Assembly (NCBI RefSeq): GCF_900129685.1
Contig: NZ_FQWM01000001.1
Location: 839,059 to 903,058, forward strand
Source: Cognatishimia maritima
GTDB lineage: Bacteria; Pseudomonadota; Alphaproteobacteria; Rhodobacterales; Rhodobacteraceae
Direction of reading: 5' to 3'
Length of the DNA: 64,000 bases
The notes beneath the pieces are model-generated. The model worked only from the letters and a program-made list of their open reading frames with translations. It was not told where the DNA came from and did not search any database. Below are positions 36,549 through 45,443 of this stretch, piece by piece; position 1 is the first letter of the stretch, and every line of letters starts with the position of its first letter. The translations under genes and the position numbers were made by a program.

Positions 36549-37039
36549 TGCTGCAGATCACCTCGGCTGAGGCGCTGTGGTTCCTGCCTTTTGTCGCGCC
36601 CATTTGTTTTTATGTCGCCTGGACCGACATGAAGATGATGAAGATCACCAATCAGGCGGTTGTGGCGCTGGCCTTGGTATTCGTAGTCATTGGCCCTTTC
36701 GCCTTCTCGTTGGAGACCTATATCTGGCGCTATCTGCACCTGATCGTGGCGCTGCTTTTGGGCATTGTCTTAAATGCCGGTGGGGTAATGGGCGCAGGCG
36801 ACGCCAAGTTCGCGGCTGCGGCTGCGCCCTTTGTGGCCCTTGGCGATCTTAGCCGTCTGGCGATCATTTTTGCCGCTGTCCTTCTGGCCGCGTGGGTGAC
36901 CCATAGGATTGCCAAACACAGCCCACTGCGCAACCTTGTACCCCATTGGGAAAGTTGGACCAAAACCAAGGAATTTCCAATGGGTTTTGCACTTGGCGGT
37001 ACTTTGGCGGCCTATCTTTTGATCGGCGCATTCGCCTGA
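36548..37039 (+). CDS. cpaA: CpaA/TadV prepilin peptidase
   Basis: Aspartic A24 peptidase that removes the leader from Flp prepilins. The 163-residue membrane protein has about four to five hydrophobic segments and both catalytic aspartates, in WTDMKMMKI and in MGAGDAKF (the GxGD motif). It lacks the N-methylating domain, as TadV enzymes do. It overlaps the upstream TPR gene by one base (TAATG), so translation is coupled. Its substrates are presumably the two pilins at 26 kb. Confidence 0.94.
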   Translation: MLQITSAEALWFLPFVAPICFYVAWTDMKMMKITNQAVVALALVFVVIGPFAFSLETYIWRYLHLIVALLLGIVLNAGGVMGAGDAKFAAAAAPFVALGDLSRLAIIFAAVLLAAWVTHRIAKHSPLRNLVPHWESWTKTKEFPMGFALGGTLAAYLLIGAFA

Positions 37040-37158
37040 TCAGACGCTAGATTACGCCCCTCAATACACTCTCAACTTCCATCTAAACGCCCCATTCCTG
37101 CCACCTTCCTCAGCGAGATTGGCGGTGGATTATTATGTACGACATCAAGGGCTTTGCC

Positions 37159-38478
37159 ATGAATATGCCAATGGACACGTCTGCAACCACCGTGATTGCA
37201 CCCCCTGCCCCTAAGCGGCTTGAGGATATGAAGCTCCCTATTGTCATGATGCGGGACATCCTGCTGAAAACCATGTTCCGCAAAAATGTCGACATGGTCA
37301 GCGATGTGGCGCAGGCGATCTGCCTACCACGCGCGGTCACGCAAGAACTGATCGATATGGCGCGCGAGCAAAAGTTCCTTGAGGCCACCGGCACGCTGAA
37401 CGCCAACAGCGGCAATGAAATGGGTTATCAACTGACCGACGCGGGCAAAGTGCGTGCGCAGGATGCCTTGGCGCAGTCGGAATACTATGGCGCAATGCCC
37501 GTGCCTCTGCCCGTCTACTCCGAACAGATCAAACGCCAGTCGATCCGCAATATCCAAATTTCGCGTCAACAACTGCTCGATGCCATGGGGCACCTGATCC
37601 TGCCGGACGCTTTGCTGGATCACCTTGGACCAGCTGTTTCTGCAGGTCGCTCTATCCTGATGTACGGCCCTCCAGGCAATGGTAAATCTTCGATCTCTAA
37701 CGGTATCCGCGACGCAATGGGCGATAAGGTCTATGTACCACGTGCGATCGAATATGCAGGTCAGGTGATTACGGTCTATGACCCGATTGTGCATTCCAAA
37801 GCCGAGGCCGAGGTTGACGACCCCAACAGTCTGCGCCGCCGCCGTGGTTTTGACACCCGCTATGTGCGCTGTGACCGGCCAACCGTCATTACCGGTGGTG
37901 AACTGACGCTGGATATGCTGGACCTTGTCTACAACCCAACCGCACGCACCTATCAGGCACCTTTGCAGCTGAAGGCCGCCGGCGGCATCTTTATTGTCGA
38001 CGACTTGGGTCGCCAGCAAGAACCGCCGCAATCCTTGGTCAACCGCTGGATTGTGCCTTTGGAAGAAAGCCGCGACATTCTCGCGCTGCAATCCGGCGAA
38101 AAGTTTGAAACACCCTTTGATACGCTGGTTATCTTTTCCACGAACTTCCACCCGAACGAGATCTTTGACCAAGCGGCGCTGCGTCGGATCTTTTTCAAGA
38201 TCAAAATTGACGGCCCCTGCCAAGAGGACTTCCTTAAGATCTTCGCCCTCGTCGCGCGCAAGAAGGGCATGCCGCTGGACGAAACTGCGCTGGTGCATTT
38301 GCTCAAGACCAAATACCCGACGATTGACAACATCTACGCGAACTATCAGCCGGTGTTCCTGATTGATCAGATGATCTCGATTTGCGAATTTGAAGGCATT
38401 CCTTATCAGATGACGCCTGACCTGATTGATCGCGCTTGGGCCAATATGTTCGTCAAGGATGAGCACATCGTGAAATAG
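37159..38478 (+). CDS. Winged-helix/AAA+ ATPase next to tad locus
   Basis: A 439-residue cytoplasmic protein of unknown function. The N-terminal ~120 residues look like a winged helix (VSDVAQAICLPRAVTQELID, YQLTDAGKVRAQDAL); the remainder is an AAA+ domain with Walker A YGPPGNGKSS, Walker B IFIVDDLGRQ, and a sensor-1 like IFSTNFHPNE, with an arginine pair (LRRIFF) beyond. The start is uncertain: an ATG 24 bp earlier (37135) also has a GGTGG-like site. It is 119 bp after the prepilin peptidase gene on the same strand. I recall similar ATPases near tad loci in related bacteria, but no experimental role. Confidence 0.82.
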   Translation: MNMPMDTSATTVIAPPAPKRLEDMKLPIVMMRDILLKTMFRKNVDMVSDVAQAICLPRAVTQELIDMAREQKFLEATGTLNANSGNEMGYQLTDAGKVRAQDALAQSEYYGAMPVPLPVYSEQIKRQSIRNIQISRQQLLDAMGHLILPDALLDHLGPAVSAGRSILMYGPPGNGKSSISNGIRDAMGDKVYVPRAIEYAGQVITVYDPIVHSKAEAEVDDPNSLRRRRGFDTRYVRCDRPTVITGGELTLDMLDLVYNPTARTYQAPLQLKAAGGIFIVDDLGRQQEPPQSLVNRWIVPLEESRDILALQSGEKFETPFDTLVIFSTNFHPNEIFDQAALRRIFFKIKIDGPCQEDFLKIFALVARKKGMPLDETALVHLLKTKYPTIDNIYANYQPVFLIDQMISICEFEGIPYQMTPDLIDRAWANMFVKDEHIVK

Positions 38479-38528
38479 TCCCTTGGCATGGCGTTGCAAC
38501 CCAACGCTTTTTCCGCCAATAGGGTGCG

Positions 38529-39221
38529 ATGACCTCGCATTTCAAAGCCCTCTCCGTCCATCTGTTGACCGCAACCGGTGCCGTTTTCGCCATGCTGGCC
38601 ATGTTGGCCGCCGTGGATGGAAAATGGAGCCTGATGTTCCTTTGGCTGGTGGTGGCCTTTGCCGTGGATGGCATCGATGGCCCCTTGGCGCGGCGGTATA
38701 ATGTTAAGAAACATGCGGCAGAGTTTGACGGGGTACTGCTTGATCTGATCATCGACTACCTGACTTATGTCTTCATCCCCGCCTTTGCCCTGTTCAAATC
38801 CGGGTTGATGGACGGCTGGACCGGCTGGTTCGCGATTATCATCATCACTTTTGCCTCGGCCATGTATTTTGCTGACACGAGGATGAAGACCAAGGACAAT
38901 TCCTTCTCCGGGTTTCCCGGCTGCTGGAACATGGTCGTCATCGTGATCTTTGCGCTAGAGCCGACCTTTTGGGTCAGCCTCGCGCTTGTAACAACACTCG
39001 CGATTGCGATGTTCCTGCCTCTACGCTTTGTACACCCGGTGCGTACAGAGCGTTGGCGCGTCGTGTCATTGCCCATGGCATTGGCTTGGACATTTTTTGC
39101 GGGCTGGGCTGCTTGGGTCGATTTCCACCCAGACAGCTGGGCGCATTGGGGGCTGGTTGTGACCTCGATCTATCTGGTCCTTGTCGGGGTCATCCAACAG
39201 GTGCTGCCCGAAAAAGCCTAG
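38529..39221 (+). CDS. pcs: Phosphatidylcholine synthase
   Basis: Membrane enzyme that makes phosphatidylcholine in one step from CDP-diacylglycerol and choline. The 230-residue product has about eight hydrophobic segments. The CDP-alcohol phosphotransferase motif is present in the long-spaced Pcs form DG-x2-AR-x12-G-x3-D-x3-D: DGPLARRYN at residues 49-57 and FDGVLLDLIID at 67-77. TDNSFSGFPGCWNM-like sequence (KDNSFSGFPGCWNMV) is also typical. It is convergent with ogt, overlapping by 4 bp. Confidence 0.93.
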   Translation: MTSHFKALSVHLLTATGAVFAMLAMLAAVDGKWSLMFLWLVVAFAVDGIDGPLARRYNVKKHAAEFDGVLLDLIIDYLTYVFIPAFALFKSGLMDGWTGWFAIIIITFASAMYFADTRMKTKDNSFSGFPGCWNMVVIVIFALEPTFWVSLALVTTLAIAMFLPLRFVHPVRTERWRVVSLPMALAWTFFAGWAAWVDFHPDSWAHWGLVVTSIYLVLVGVIQQVLPEKA

Positions 39222-39673
39222 ATCAAAAGGCCGCCTGCGCCTTCGTGGCGCAACAAGGCGACTTTGGTTTCTACCCCACCAGCGCCCGAGAACCCGGTGA
39301 GCTTGCCCCCTGCCCCCATGACGCGGTGGCAGGGGATGATGATCGGGATCGGGTTGCCACCACAGGCCCCACCGACCGGCTGCGCTGCGACACCTAGGGT
39401 TTTCGCGATGTCGCCATAGGTGCAGGTTTCGCCAATCGGGATCTTTTGCATCTCTGCACAGACTGCCTGTTGAAACTCTGATCCTTTGACCCTCAGCGGC
39501 AGGTCAAACGCCTTAAGCTCTCCGGCGAAATAGGCCGCGAGTTGCGTGATGGCCTGATCCAGAACAGCGGTATGTGCGGATTCTGTCTCGGCCCAATGCA
39601 AACGCGTGATCGCACCGTCTTCTTCAAAGAGCGTCAGCGCGCCAACAGGGCTATGGTAGCAGGCACTCAGCAC
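39218..39673 (-). CDS. ogt: Methylated-DNA-cysteine S-methyltransferase
   Basis: Suicide repair protein that takes alkyl groups from O6-methylguanine. The 151-residue product has a short N-terminal domain and the conserved C-terminal domain with the acceptor cysteine in PIIIPCHRVMG, and GFSGAGGVETKVALL after it. The DNA-binding part is FQQAVCAEMQKIPIGETCTYGDIAK. No Ada-type N-terminal zinc domain is present. It overlaps the end of pcs on the opposite strand. Confidence 0.95.
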   Translation of the reverse strand: MLSACYHSPVGALTLFEEDGAITRLHWAETESAHTAVLDQAITQLAAYFAGELKAFDLPLRVKGSEFQQAVCAEMQKIPIGETCTYGDIAKTLGVAAQPVGGACGGNPIPIIIPCHRVMGAGGKLTGFSGAGGVETKVALLRHEGAGGLLI

Positions 39674-39839
39674 GGCATTTCCGATCCATCATTTCTAAAC
39701 CACGACAACCCTGGGCACTGAAACAGATTTTCAGGTGATCGCCAAGCGCTGCGGTTCTCCCGCGAATCAGCAGAAACCCAGTTTTAACCTTGTTATGGTA
39801 AATTCTCGCCGAGGCAGTAGATCAAAAAGGAGAATACCT

Positions 39840-40334
39840 TTGATCGGATTGATGAATGGGCTGGCGCACGGGCACGCCAATCGGCCAAACCCACACCCCC
39901 AAGTCGCGAGACTGGACGCTGACAAGGACGGCACCCTAAGCCTAGAAGAGCTTGAGGGCACCAAGCTTGGCAAATTTATTAGCGACAACCTTGAAGCGAT
40001 TGATGGTCCTGAAGGGGACGGTGTCATCACCAAAGACGAATTTCGCGCATTCAAAACAGGTGGCACTACCGCAACTTCTGGCGAAAGCAGCTACAGCCTG
40101 ACTGTGACGATTGTGACGGTAGTGATGGAACTGGACGAAATCGACGGCGCAGAAGGTGAAGTACCTGTCGACGAGGTCGCGCCTCCGGTCGAAGACGTTG
40201 AGGCCGCGCCAAGCGAAGAGCCTGCGCCATTGATTGATACGACAGAGGGTGAGGCTGCGATTGAGATCATGGATTCAATCTTGGACTCGATGGAAGAAGC
40301 CAGCGAAACGCCAGAAGAGCCTGAATTGATCTAA
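39840..40334 (+). CDS. Acidic EF-hand protein
   Basis: A 164-residue, very acidic protein. Residues 26-37 (DADKDGTLSLEE) are a canonical EF-hand calcium loop; a second loop, GPEGDGVITKDE near 58-69, has Gly in place of the first Asp and is probably weak. The C-terminal half is rich in Glu, Pro and Ala and looks disordered. The start is taken as TTG at 39840 because AAGGAG lies seven bases before it; the next ATG is 12 bases further. There is no clear signal peptide. Role unknown, calcium binding likely. Confidence 0.75.
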   Translation: MIGLMNGLAHGHANRPNPHPQVARLDADKDGTLSLEELEGTKLGKFISDNLEAIDGPEGDGVITKDEFRAFKTGGTTATSGESSYSLTVTIVTVVMELDEIDGAEGEVPVDEVAPPVEDVEAAPSEEPAPLIDTTEGEAAIEIMDSILDSMEEASETPEEPELI

Positions 40335-40357
40335 GACTGGATCAACCCTGACATGAC

Positions 40358-40391
40358 AAAGGCGCCCTGATTTCAGAGCGCCTTTTCTTTT
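40358..40391 (+). terminator. Intrinsic terminator after EF-hand gene
   Basis: AAAGGCGC and GCGCCTTT flank an inner CTG/CAG stem, then TTTTCTTTTC follows. It also has an A run on the other side and can serve the convergent ileS gene. Confidence 0.9.
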
Positions 40392-40405
40392 CTATCTGCC
40401 TGTGT

Positions 40406-43327
40406 TTAGCCCAGTGCTTCGTTGCAACGCCCACATGTCGCCGCATGAGCGTGCTGACCGACGTCCGGCAGGATTTTCCAGCAGCGCTGACATTTCTCAC
40501 CGTCTGCCTTTTCAAAGACCACGCCAACGCCCTCTGCTTCCGGCAGGCGGAAGGCCTCTGCCGGGCTTGGGGTGTTGGTCAATTGGATGCCAGACGTGAT
40601 GCAGATGTCATCAAAGGCCACCGTTTTCAGCGCCTCAAGCGTATCGGCATCACGCACGTGAACAACCGGTGCCGCCTCTAGCGACGCGCCAATCACCTTG
40701 TCGGTCCGCTGCACTTCAAGCGCGGCAGTCACGACACGGCGAACAGAACGCACCTTGGACCATTTGGCGGCCAAAGGCTCATCCAACCAATCGGCGGGCG
40801 TGTCTGGCATATCCATCAGGTGCACAGAGCTACCCTCTTCTGGGAAGCGCTCGAGCCAGACGTCTTCCATGGTAAAGACCAAGATCGGCGCAAGCCATGT
40901 GGTCAGGCGGTGGAACAGAATGTCCATGACTGTGCGAGCGGAGCGGCGGCGCAATGTGTCACCGTCGCAATAAAGCGCGTCTTTGCGGATGTCGAAATAG
41001 AAGGCCGACAGATCCACCGTGGCAAAGTTGAAGATGGCCGAAAAGACACCCTGGAAATCATATGCTTTGTAGCCAGAGCGCACTTTGTGGTCGAGTTCAG
41101 CCAGACGATGCAGCACCCAGCGTTCCAGTTCCGGCATATCCGTAGGCGCAACCCTGTCTTCTTCGGTGAAGTTGCCCAGCGCGCCCAACATATAGCGCAT
41201 GGTATTGCGCAGGCGGCGATAGCTGTCGGCAACGCCTTTCAGGATTTCAGGCCCAATCCGTTGGTCGGCCATATAATCCGTCTGCGCCACCCAAAGCCGT
41301 AGGATATCCGCACCGTATTGTTTGACGATGGCCTCAGGCACAATGGTGTTGCCCAAGGATTTGGACATCTTGTTGCCCTTCTCATCCAACGTGAAGCCAT
41401 GCGTCACAACATTGCGGTACGGCGCGCGGCCTGCGGTGCCGACCGATTGCAACAGAGAGCTGTGGAACCAACCGCGGTGCTGGTCGGTGCCTTCCATATA
41501 GACGTCAGCAATTCCATCCTCGGTGCCGTCTTCACGGTCGCGCAGCACAAAGGCGTGCGTGGAGCCAGAGTCAAACCAAACGTCTAGAACGTCATAGACC
41601 TGATCGTAGTCGGCTGGGTTGGCGATGCCGTCCAGAACCTTTTCTTTGAAGCCGTCCGAGTACCAAACGTCAGCGCCGTGCTCTTCGAACGCGGCTTTGA
41701 TGCGGGCGTTCAGCTCGTCATTGCGCAGCAGGAAATCTGCATCTGTCGGCAGCGTGTCTTTCTTAGTGAAACAGGTCAGCGGCACACCCCAAGCGCGTTG
41801 GCGCGACAATACCCAATCCGGGCGTGTTTCCATCATGGAGTAAAGACGGTTGCGGCCAGTCTGCGGATGCCATTTCACTTCTTGGTCGATGGCTGTCAGC
41901 GCACGTTGACGGATGGTTTTGCCCAGCGCGTCCTGTCCGTCCCCAACTTCTTTGTCGACAGAGGCAAACCACTGCGGCGTATTGCGGAAGATGACAGGCG
42001 CTTTGGACCGCCAAGAATGCGGATAGCTGTGTTTCACACGGCCACGGGCGATGATGCCACCGGCTTCGACCAGTTTCGCGATCACGGCGTTGTTGGCTTT
42101 GCCCTCTTTGCCCTTGCGGTCAAAGACCTGCAGGCCAGCAAAGAACGGGACATGTGGCAGGAATTCAGATTCCTCGCCCACATTGTGGGTCATACGGTCG
42201 ATCCAGTTGCGCGCCACGAAGCATTCGTAGTCGTCCTGACCGTGGCTTGGCGCGGTGTGCACGAAACCAGTCCCGGCATCGTCGGTCACGTGGTCGCCGT
42301 CGATCATCGGAACATCATAATCCCAGAAGCCGTCAGCGCCTTCCATGCCATTGAACGGGTGTTTGCACAGCGCGCCATCCAGTTCAGAGCCAGCCACATC
42401 ACGCACACGGGTGAACGCAGTCACACGGGACTTTTGCAGCACGTCTTCGGCAAGCGTATCGGCCAAAAGGTACAGATCACCTTCAGAGGTCCAGCTTTCT
42501 TCTTCGGTCGCGTCCACGCGGTAAAGGCCGTAGGCGATCTTTGGGTTGTAAGCGACCGCCTTGTTAGACGGGATCGTCCAAGGAGTGGTTGTCCAGATCA
42601 CAACGCGGGCATCCAGCAGGTCTTCGGCGACGTCAGCCTCGCCTTCGCCGCCTAGGAAGGTGATCTCAAACGGCACCCATATCGTGTGGCTTTGGTGATC
42701 GTGGTATTCGATCTCTGCTTCAGCCAGCGCGGTCTTTTCAACCGGTGACCACATCACGGGCTTGGAGCCCTGATATAGCGTGCCGTTCATCAGGAATTTC
42801 ATAAACTCATCCGCGATGACCGCCTCGGCGTGGTAGTCCATCGTCAGATAGGGCTTTTCCCAGTTCCCGGTGATGCCCAGACGTTTGAATTCTTCCCGTT
42901 GGATATTCACCCAATTGTCGGCAAAGGCACGGCATTCTTTGCGGAATTCGACCACATCAACCGCGTCTTTGTCTTTGCCCTTCTGGCGGTATTGCTCTTC
43001 GATCTTCCATTCGATGGGCAGACCGTGGCAATCCCAGCCGGGCACGTAACGCGCGTCAAATCCCATCATCTGATGAGAGCGCACAATCATATCCTTGATG
43101 GTCTTGTTCAGCCCGTGCCCAATGTGCAGATGGCCATTCGCATAGGGAGGGCCATCGTGCAGGGTGAAGGGCTTGCGCCCTGCCTTTTCACGCAGGCGAT
43201 CATATATGCCGATCTCTTCCCAGCGTTTCAGCCATTCGGGTTCTCGTTTCGGCAAACCTGCCCGCATCGGAAAATCGGTTTTCGGCAGGTTCAGCGTGTC
43301 TTTGTATTCAGGTGTGTCGGCGCACAT
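40406..43327 (-). CDS. ileS: Isoleucyl-tRNA synthetase
   Basis: Class I synthetase that charges tRNA-Ile. The 973-residue product has the HIGH motif (HLHIGHGLN), the CP1 editing domain, the WFDSGSTHAFVL region, KMSKS (GNKMSKSLGN) and a C-terminal zinc finger (CQRCWK...CGRCNEAL), placing it with the bacterial zinc-containing type. Start MCADTPEYKDTLNLPKT. A strong hairpin about 70 bp upstream lies in the leader. No T-box is seen, as expected for a proteobacterium. Confidence 0.97.
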   Translation of the reverse strand: MCADTPEYKDTLNLPKTDFPMRAGLPKREPEWLKRWEEIGIYDRLREKAGRKPFTLHDGPPYANGHLHIGHGLNKTIKDMIVRSHQMMGFDARYVPGWDCHGLPIEWKIEEQYRQKGKDKDAVDVVEFRKECRAFADNWVNIQREEFKRLGITGNWEKPYLTMDYHAEAVIADEFMKFLMNGTLYQGSKPVMWSPVEKTALAEAEIEYHDHQSHTIWVPFEITFLGGEGEADVAEDLLDARVVIWTTTPWTIPSNKAVAYNPKIAYGLYRVDATEEESWTSEGDLYLLADTLAEDVLQKSRVTAFTRVRDVAGSELDGALCKHPFNGMEGADGFWDYDVPMIDGDHVTDDAGTGFVHTAPSHGQDDYECFVARNWIDRMTHNVGEESEFLPHVPFFAGLQVFDRKGKEGKANNAVIAKLVEAGGIIARGRVKHSYPHSWRSKAPVIFRNTPQWFASVDKEVGDGQDALGKTIRQRALTAIDQEVKWHPQTGRNRLYSMMETRPDWVLSRQRAWGVPLTCFTKKDTLPTDADFLLRNDELNARIKAAFEEHGADVWYSDGFKEKVLDGIANPADYDQVYDVLDVWFDSGSTHAFVLRDREDGTEDGIADVYMEGTDQHRGWFHSSLLQSVGTAGRAPYRNVVTHGFTLDEKGNKMSKSLGNTIVPEAIVKQYGADILRLWVAQTDYMADQRIGPEILKGVADSYRRLRNTMRYMLGALGNFTEEDRVAPTDMPELERWVLHRLAELDHKVRSGYKAYDFQGVFSAIFNFATVDLSAFYFDIRKDALYCDGDTLRRRSARTVMDILFHRLTTWLAPILVFTMEDVWLERFPEEGSSVHLMDMPDTPADWLDEPLAAKWSKVRSVRRVVTAALEVQRTDKVIGASLEAAPVVHVRDADTLEALKTVAFDDICITSGIQLTNTPSPAEAFRLPEAEGVGVVFEKADGEKCQRCWKILPDVGQHAHAATCGRCNEALG

Positions 43328-43396
43328 TTGTGGCGTCCTTCAGTCGTCAGATCAAGGAATGGATTGAGGATCGGCGCGGTATCCCATACGCCTTGT

Positions 43397-43426
43397 CCCG
43401 GCGGCTCGATAGCTTAGAGCGCCGGG
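43397..43426. repeat. GC-rich hairpin in the ileS leader region
   Basis: CCCGGCG-G-CTC pairs with GAG-CGCCGGG around a 9-nt loop, about 70 bp upstream of ileS and 165 bp before the globin gene on the other strand. No T run follows on either strand. It may be a leader structure; otherwise the 262-bp space holds no recognised gene. Confidence 0.5.
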
Positions 43427-43589
43427 CATGTAATTCGAATAATGATCGCCAGTACACGGGTCATAGCCGCGTTATAGGCCTGTGTCTTAGCGGGGTAAAG
43501 CCGCAAACACGTCGCATTGCATATCCGGCAAATATCGTCTTGATGGCCCATGCGAACAGAGTATTGGACACCTATCAAAGGAGCGGCGA

Positions 43590-44003
43590 ATGGCCCATCC
43601 CATGCAACTGTTTGAGATCAGCGCGGATGAGATCGACCGGGTGGTTGCCAAATTCTATGCGCGCATTCGGCAGCACCCTGAACTTGGCCCTGTTTTTGCC
43701 GCCCATATCAAGGCGGGCGACTGGCCTGCGCATGAGGCCAAGATCGCTTCGTTCTGGCGCAACGGCATTCTGAAAGAGCGCTCTTATTCCGGCAACCCGA
43801 TGCAAAAACATCTCATGGCCGGCAATGTTGCACCAGCACATTTTGCCCAGTGGCTAGCTCTCTTTGATGAGGTTCTGCAGGATGAGCTAGCCCCCGAAAC
43901 AGCGCGCGCGTTTTCGGCGCTGGCGCATCGGATCGGACGTGGTTTGAAACTGGGGCTGGAGCAGATCCAGCGTCCTGCGGATCAGCCCCCTATTCTGCGT
44001 TAG
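43590..44003 (+). CDS. Group III truncated haemoglobin
   Basis: Small 2-over-2 globin of 137 residues, probably for binding oxygen or nitric oxide. The family pattern is visible: ADEIDRVVAKFYARIRQHPELGPVF, SFWRNGILKERSYSGNPMQKH (distal region) and APAHFAQWLALF with the proximal histidine in HF. GGAG precedes the ATG. The end overlaps the convergent ycjF-like gene by 14 bp. Upstream is the ileS leader; regulation is not visible. Confidence 0.9.
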   Translation: MAHPMQLFEISADEIDRVVAKFYARIRQHPELGPVFAAHIKAGDWPAHEAKIASFWRNGILKERSYSGNPMQKHLMAGNVAPAHFAQWLALFDEVLQDELAPETARAFSALAHRIGRGLKLGLEQIQRPADQPPILR

Positions 44004-45000
44004 AGCTAAACACACCGGTCAGCGCCCATTTGACAAGTTTGCGCACCGATGGGCGGGTTTGTCGTGTGAAAGCCAGTGGGCGGCAGACTTCCATCGCGGC
44101 GATGCCCACCCGCGCGGTGAGCGCCCCATTGACCATGCCCTCGCCGAACCGGCGACTGATCTTGCCGAGCATGGAGCCACCTGCAATGGAGCTAAGCAGG
44201 TCATCCCCCACCGCAACAGCGCCAGTCGCCACCAGATGCGCCATCACAGCGCGGGTCAGACGCCAACTGCCAAGCGTACCGGACCGCCCGGCATAGACCT
44301 CGGCAATGCGGCGGATCATGCGAATATTGGCCACCAAAGCTGTCACCACATCAGCCAGCGCCAAAGGCACCAAGGCTGTAACAGTCGCCACCTGCCGAGC
44401 GGCCTGTTCAACCTCTTTGCGGGCGGCGGCATCCAGCGGTGCCATCAATTCTTGCTCTGCCAGCGCAAACACAGCCTCGGCATCGAAAGTGTCATTCAAA
44501 CCTTCTGCCAGACGCTCCCGGCCCCAAGCGGTTTCGGGTCTTGCGGCATAAAGCGCCATCAAATCCCGCGCGACTTTGCGCGCAGCCTCAAGGTTTTCAT
44601 CAGCCAACGCACTATCGGCGGCCCGATGCAGGCTATCGACCTTGCGCAACCGGCGAAACGCCATGAGTTCGCGAACAACAATGACAACAGAAACTATCGC
44701 CAGGCCCGCAAGCAGCGCCGAAAACCCCAGCCCCACAAGGGGATATTGTGCCAAAAGCGACTGCAAAAAATTCCACGCAGAGACGGAGACAATCGCCGTT
44801 ACCACGCTAAGCAGCAGGCCCCAGAACCAGCGGCTCAACGTCGAAGAGCGCCGCGCACCCAACGTCAACACCTGTTGCATTGTCTGCCCTGTCGCCTGCG
44901 GGAGCGGATCGTCGGGCAACTCTGGCGCGTCTTGAACCGAGGGCGCGGGCGTGTCGAGTTCGATCAAAACCGGTTTGTTTTTTGGTGTCTCGGACCTCAT
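43990..45000 (-). CDS. ycjF: YcjF/DUF697 (TIGR01620) membrane protein
   Basis: Inner-membrane protein of 336 residues with two adjacent N-terminal hydrophobic segments (about 60-80 and 90-110) and a C-terminal DUF697-like region (VTALVPLALADVVTALVANIRMIRRIAEVYAG). The N-terminal 55 residues are polar and proline-rich. YcjF and YcjX genes are typically linked and often stress-induced; the molecular role is unknown. Its ATG overlaps the stop of the GNAT gene by 4 bp. Confidence 0.88.
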   Translation of the reverse strand: MRSETPKNKPVLIELDTPAPSVQDAPELPDDPLPQATGQTMQQVLTLGARRSSTLSRWFWGLLLSVVTAIVSVSAWNFLQSLLAQYPLVGLGFSALLAGLAIVSVVIVVRELMAFRRLRKVDSLHRAADSALADENLEAARKVARDLMALYAARPETAWGRERLAEGLNDTFDAEAVFALAEQELMAPLDAAARKEVEQAARQVATVTALVPLALADVVTALVANIRMIRRIAEVYAGRSGTLGSWRLTRAVMAHLVATGAVAVGDDLLSSIAGGSMLGKISRRFGEGMVNGALTARVGIAAMEVCRPLAFTRQTRPSVRKLVKWALTGVFSSNAE

Positions 45001-45443
45001 AGCGCCCCCCTTTCCCAGCGATAACGGATGTCGGGCTCTTGCCGATCATTTTGCCACCCCGATGATCGCGCGATTTCGCGGAACCCTTCACGCAGATAAA
45101 ACCGTTGTGCGCCCGCGTTTGACTGCGCGGTGCAAAGTTCCAACGCCACTTCCTGCATCTGCGCATCTCGCAACAGGTGATGTCCGATGTGCTGCCCGCG
45201 ATTGTCACGCGCCACATATAGCGCATGGATATATTGCTGATCCCGCGCCAGAAATCCAAGGATGTGCCCCGAATTGACGGCCACTTTCACCCATCCCCGC
45301 CGGACCATCATATCGCAATAGGATCGGGTCGATTGCCAAAAGCGCAGCCGCGACAGCCAAGGCTGATGCCCTTGAGAAGCGGTAAGAATGTCGCGTGTTT
45401 CGTCGACATCGGAGGCCACCGCAGGTCTGATCTGCAGGATCAT
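44997..45443 (-). CDS. GNAT-family N-acetyltransferase
   Basis: A 148-residue acyl-CoA-dependent acetyltransferase of unknown substrate. The fold is indicated by IRPAVASDVDETRDIL at the start, HILGFLARDQQYIHALYVARDNRGQHIGHHLL (motif A; the pyrophosphate loop is RDNRGQHIGH instead of the common RGxGxG/A) and SNAGAQRFYLREGFREIAR (motif B). It overlaps ycjX upstream and ycjF downstream by 4 bp each, so it is a coupled member of that operon. The substrate may be tied to the YcjX/YcjF pathway, but that is inference. Confidence 0.85.
   Translation of the reverse strand: MILQIRPAVASDVDETRDILTASQGHQPWLSRLRFWQSTRSYCDMMVRRGWVKVAVNSGHILGFLARDQQYIHALYVARDNRGQHIGHHLLRDAQMQEVALELCTAQSNAGAQRFYLREGFREIARSSGWQNDRQEPDIRYRWERGAL

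Noticed and set aside
37324-38499. 391-codon open frame on the minus strand
   Set aside because: It is antisense to the AAA+ ATPase gene, whose Walker motifs are intact; the antisense product has no domain character.
43328-43589. tRNA or other RNA gene in the ileS/globin gap
   Set aside because: I found a single stable hairpin but no cloverleaf or known RNA consensus.
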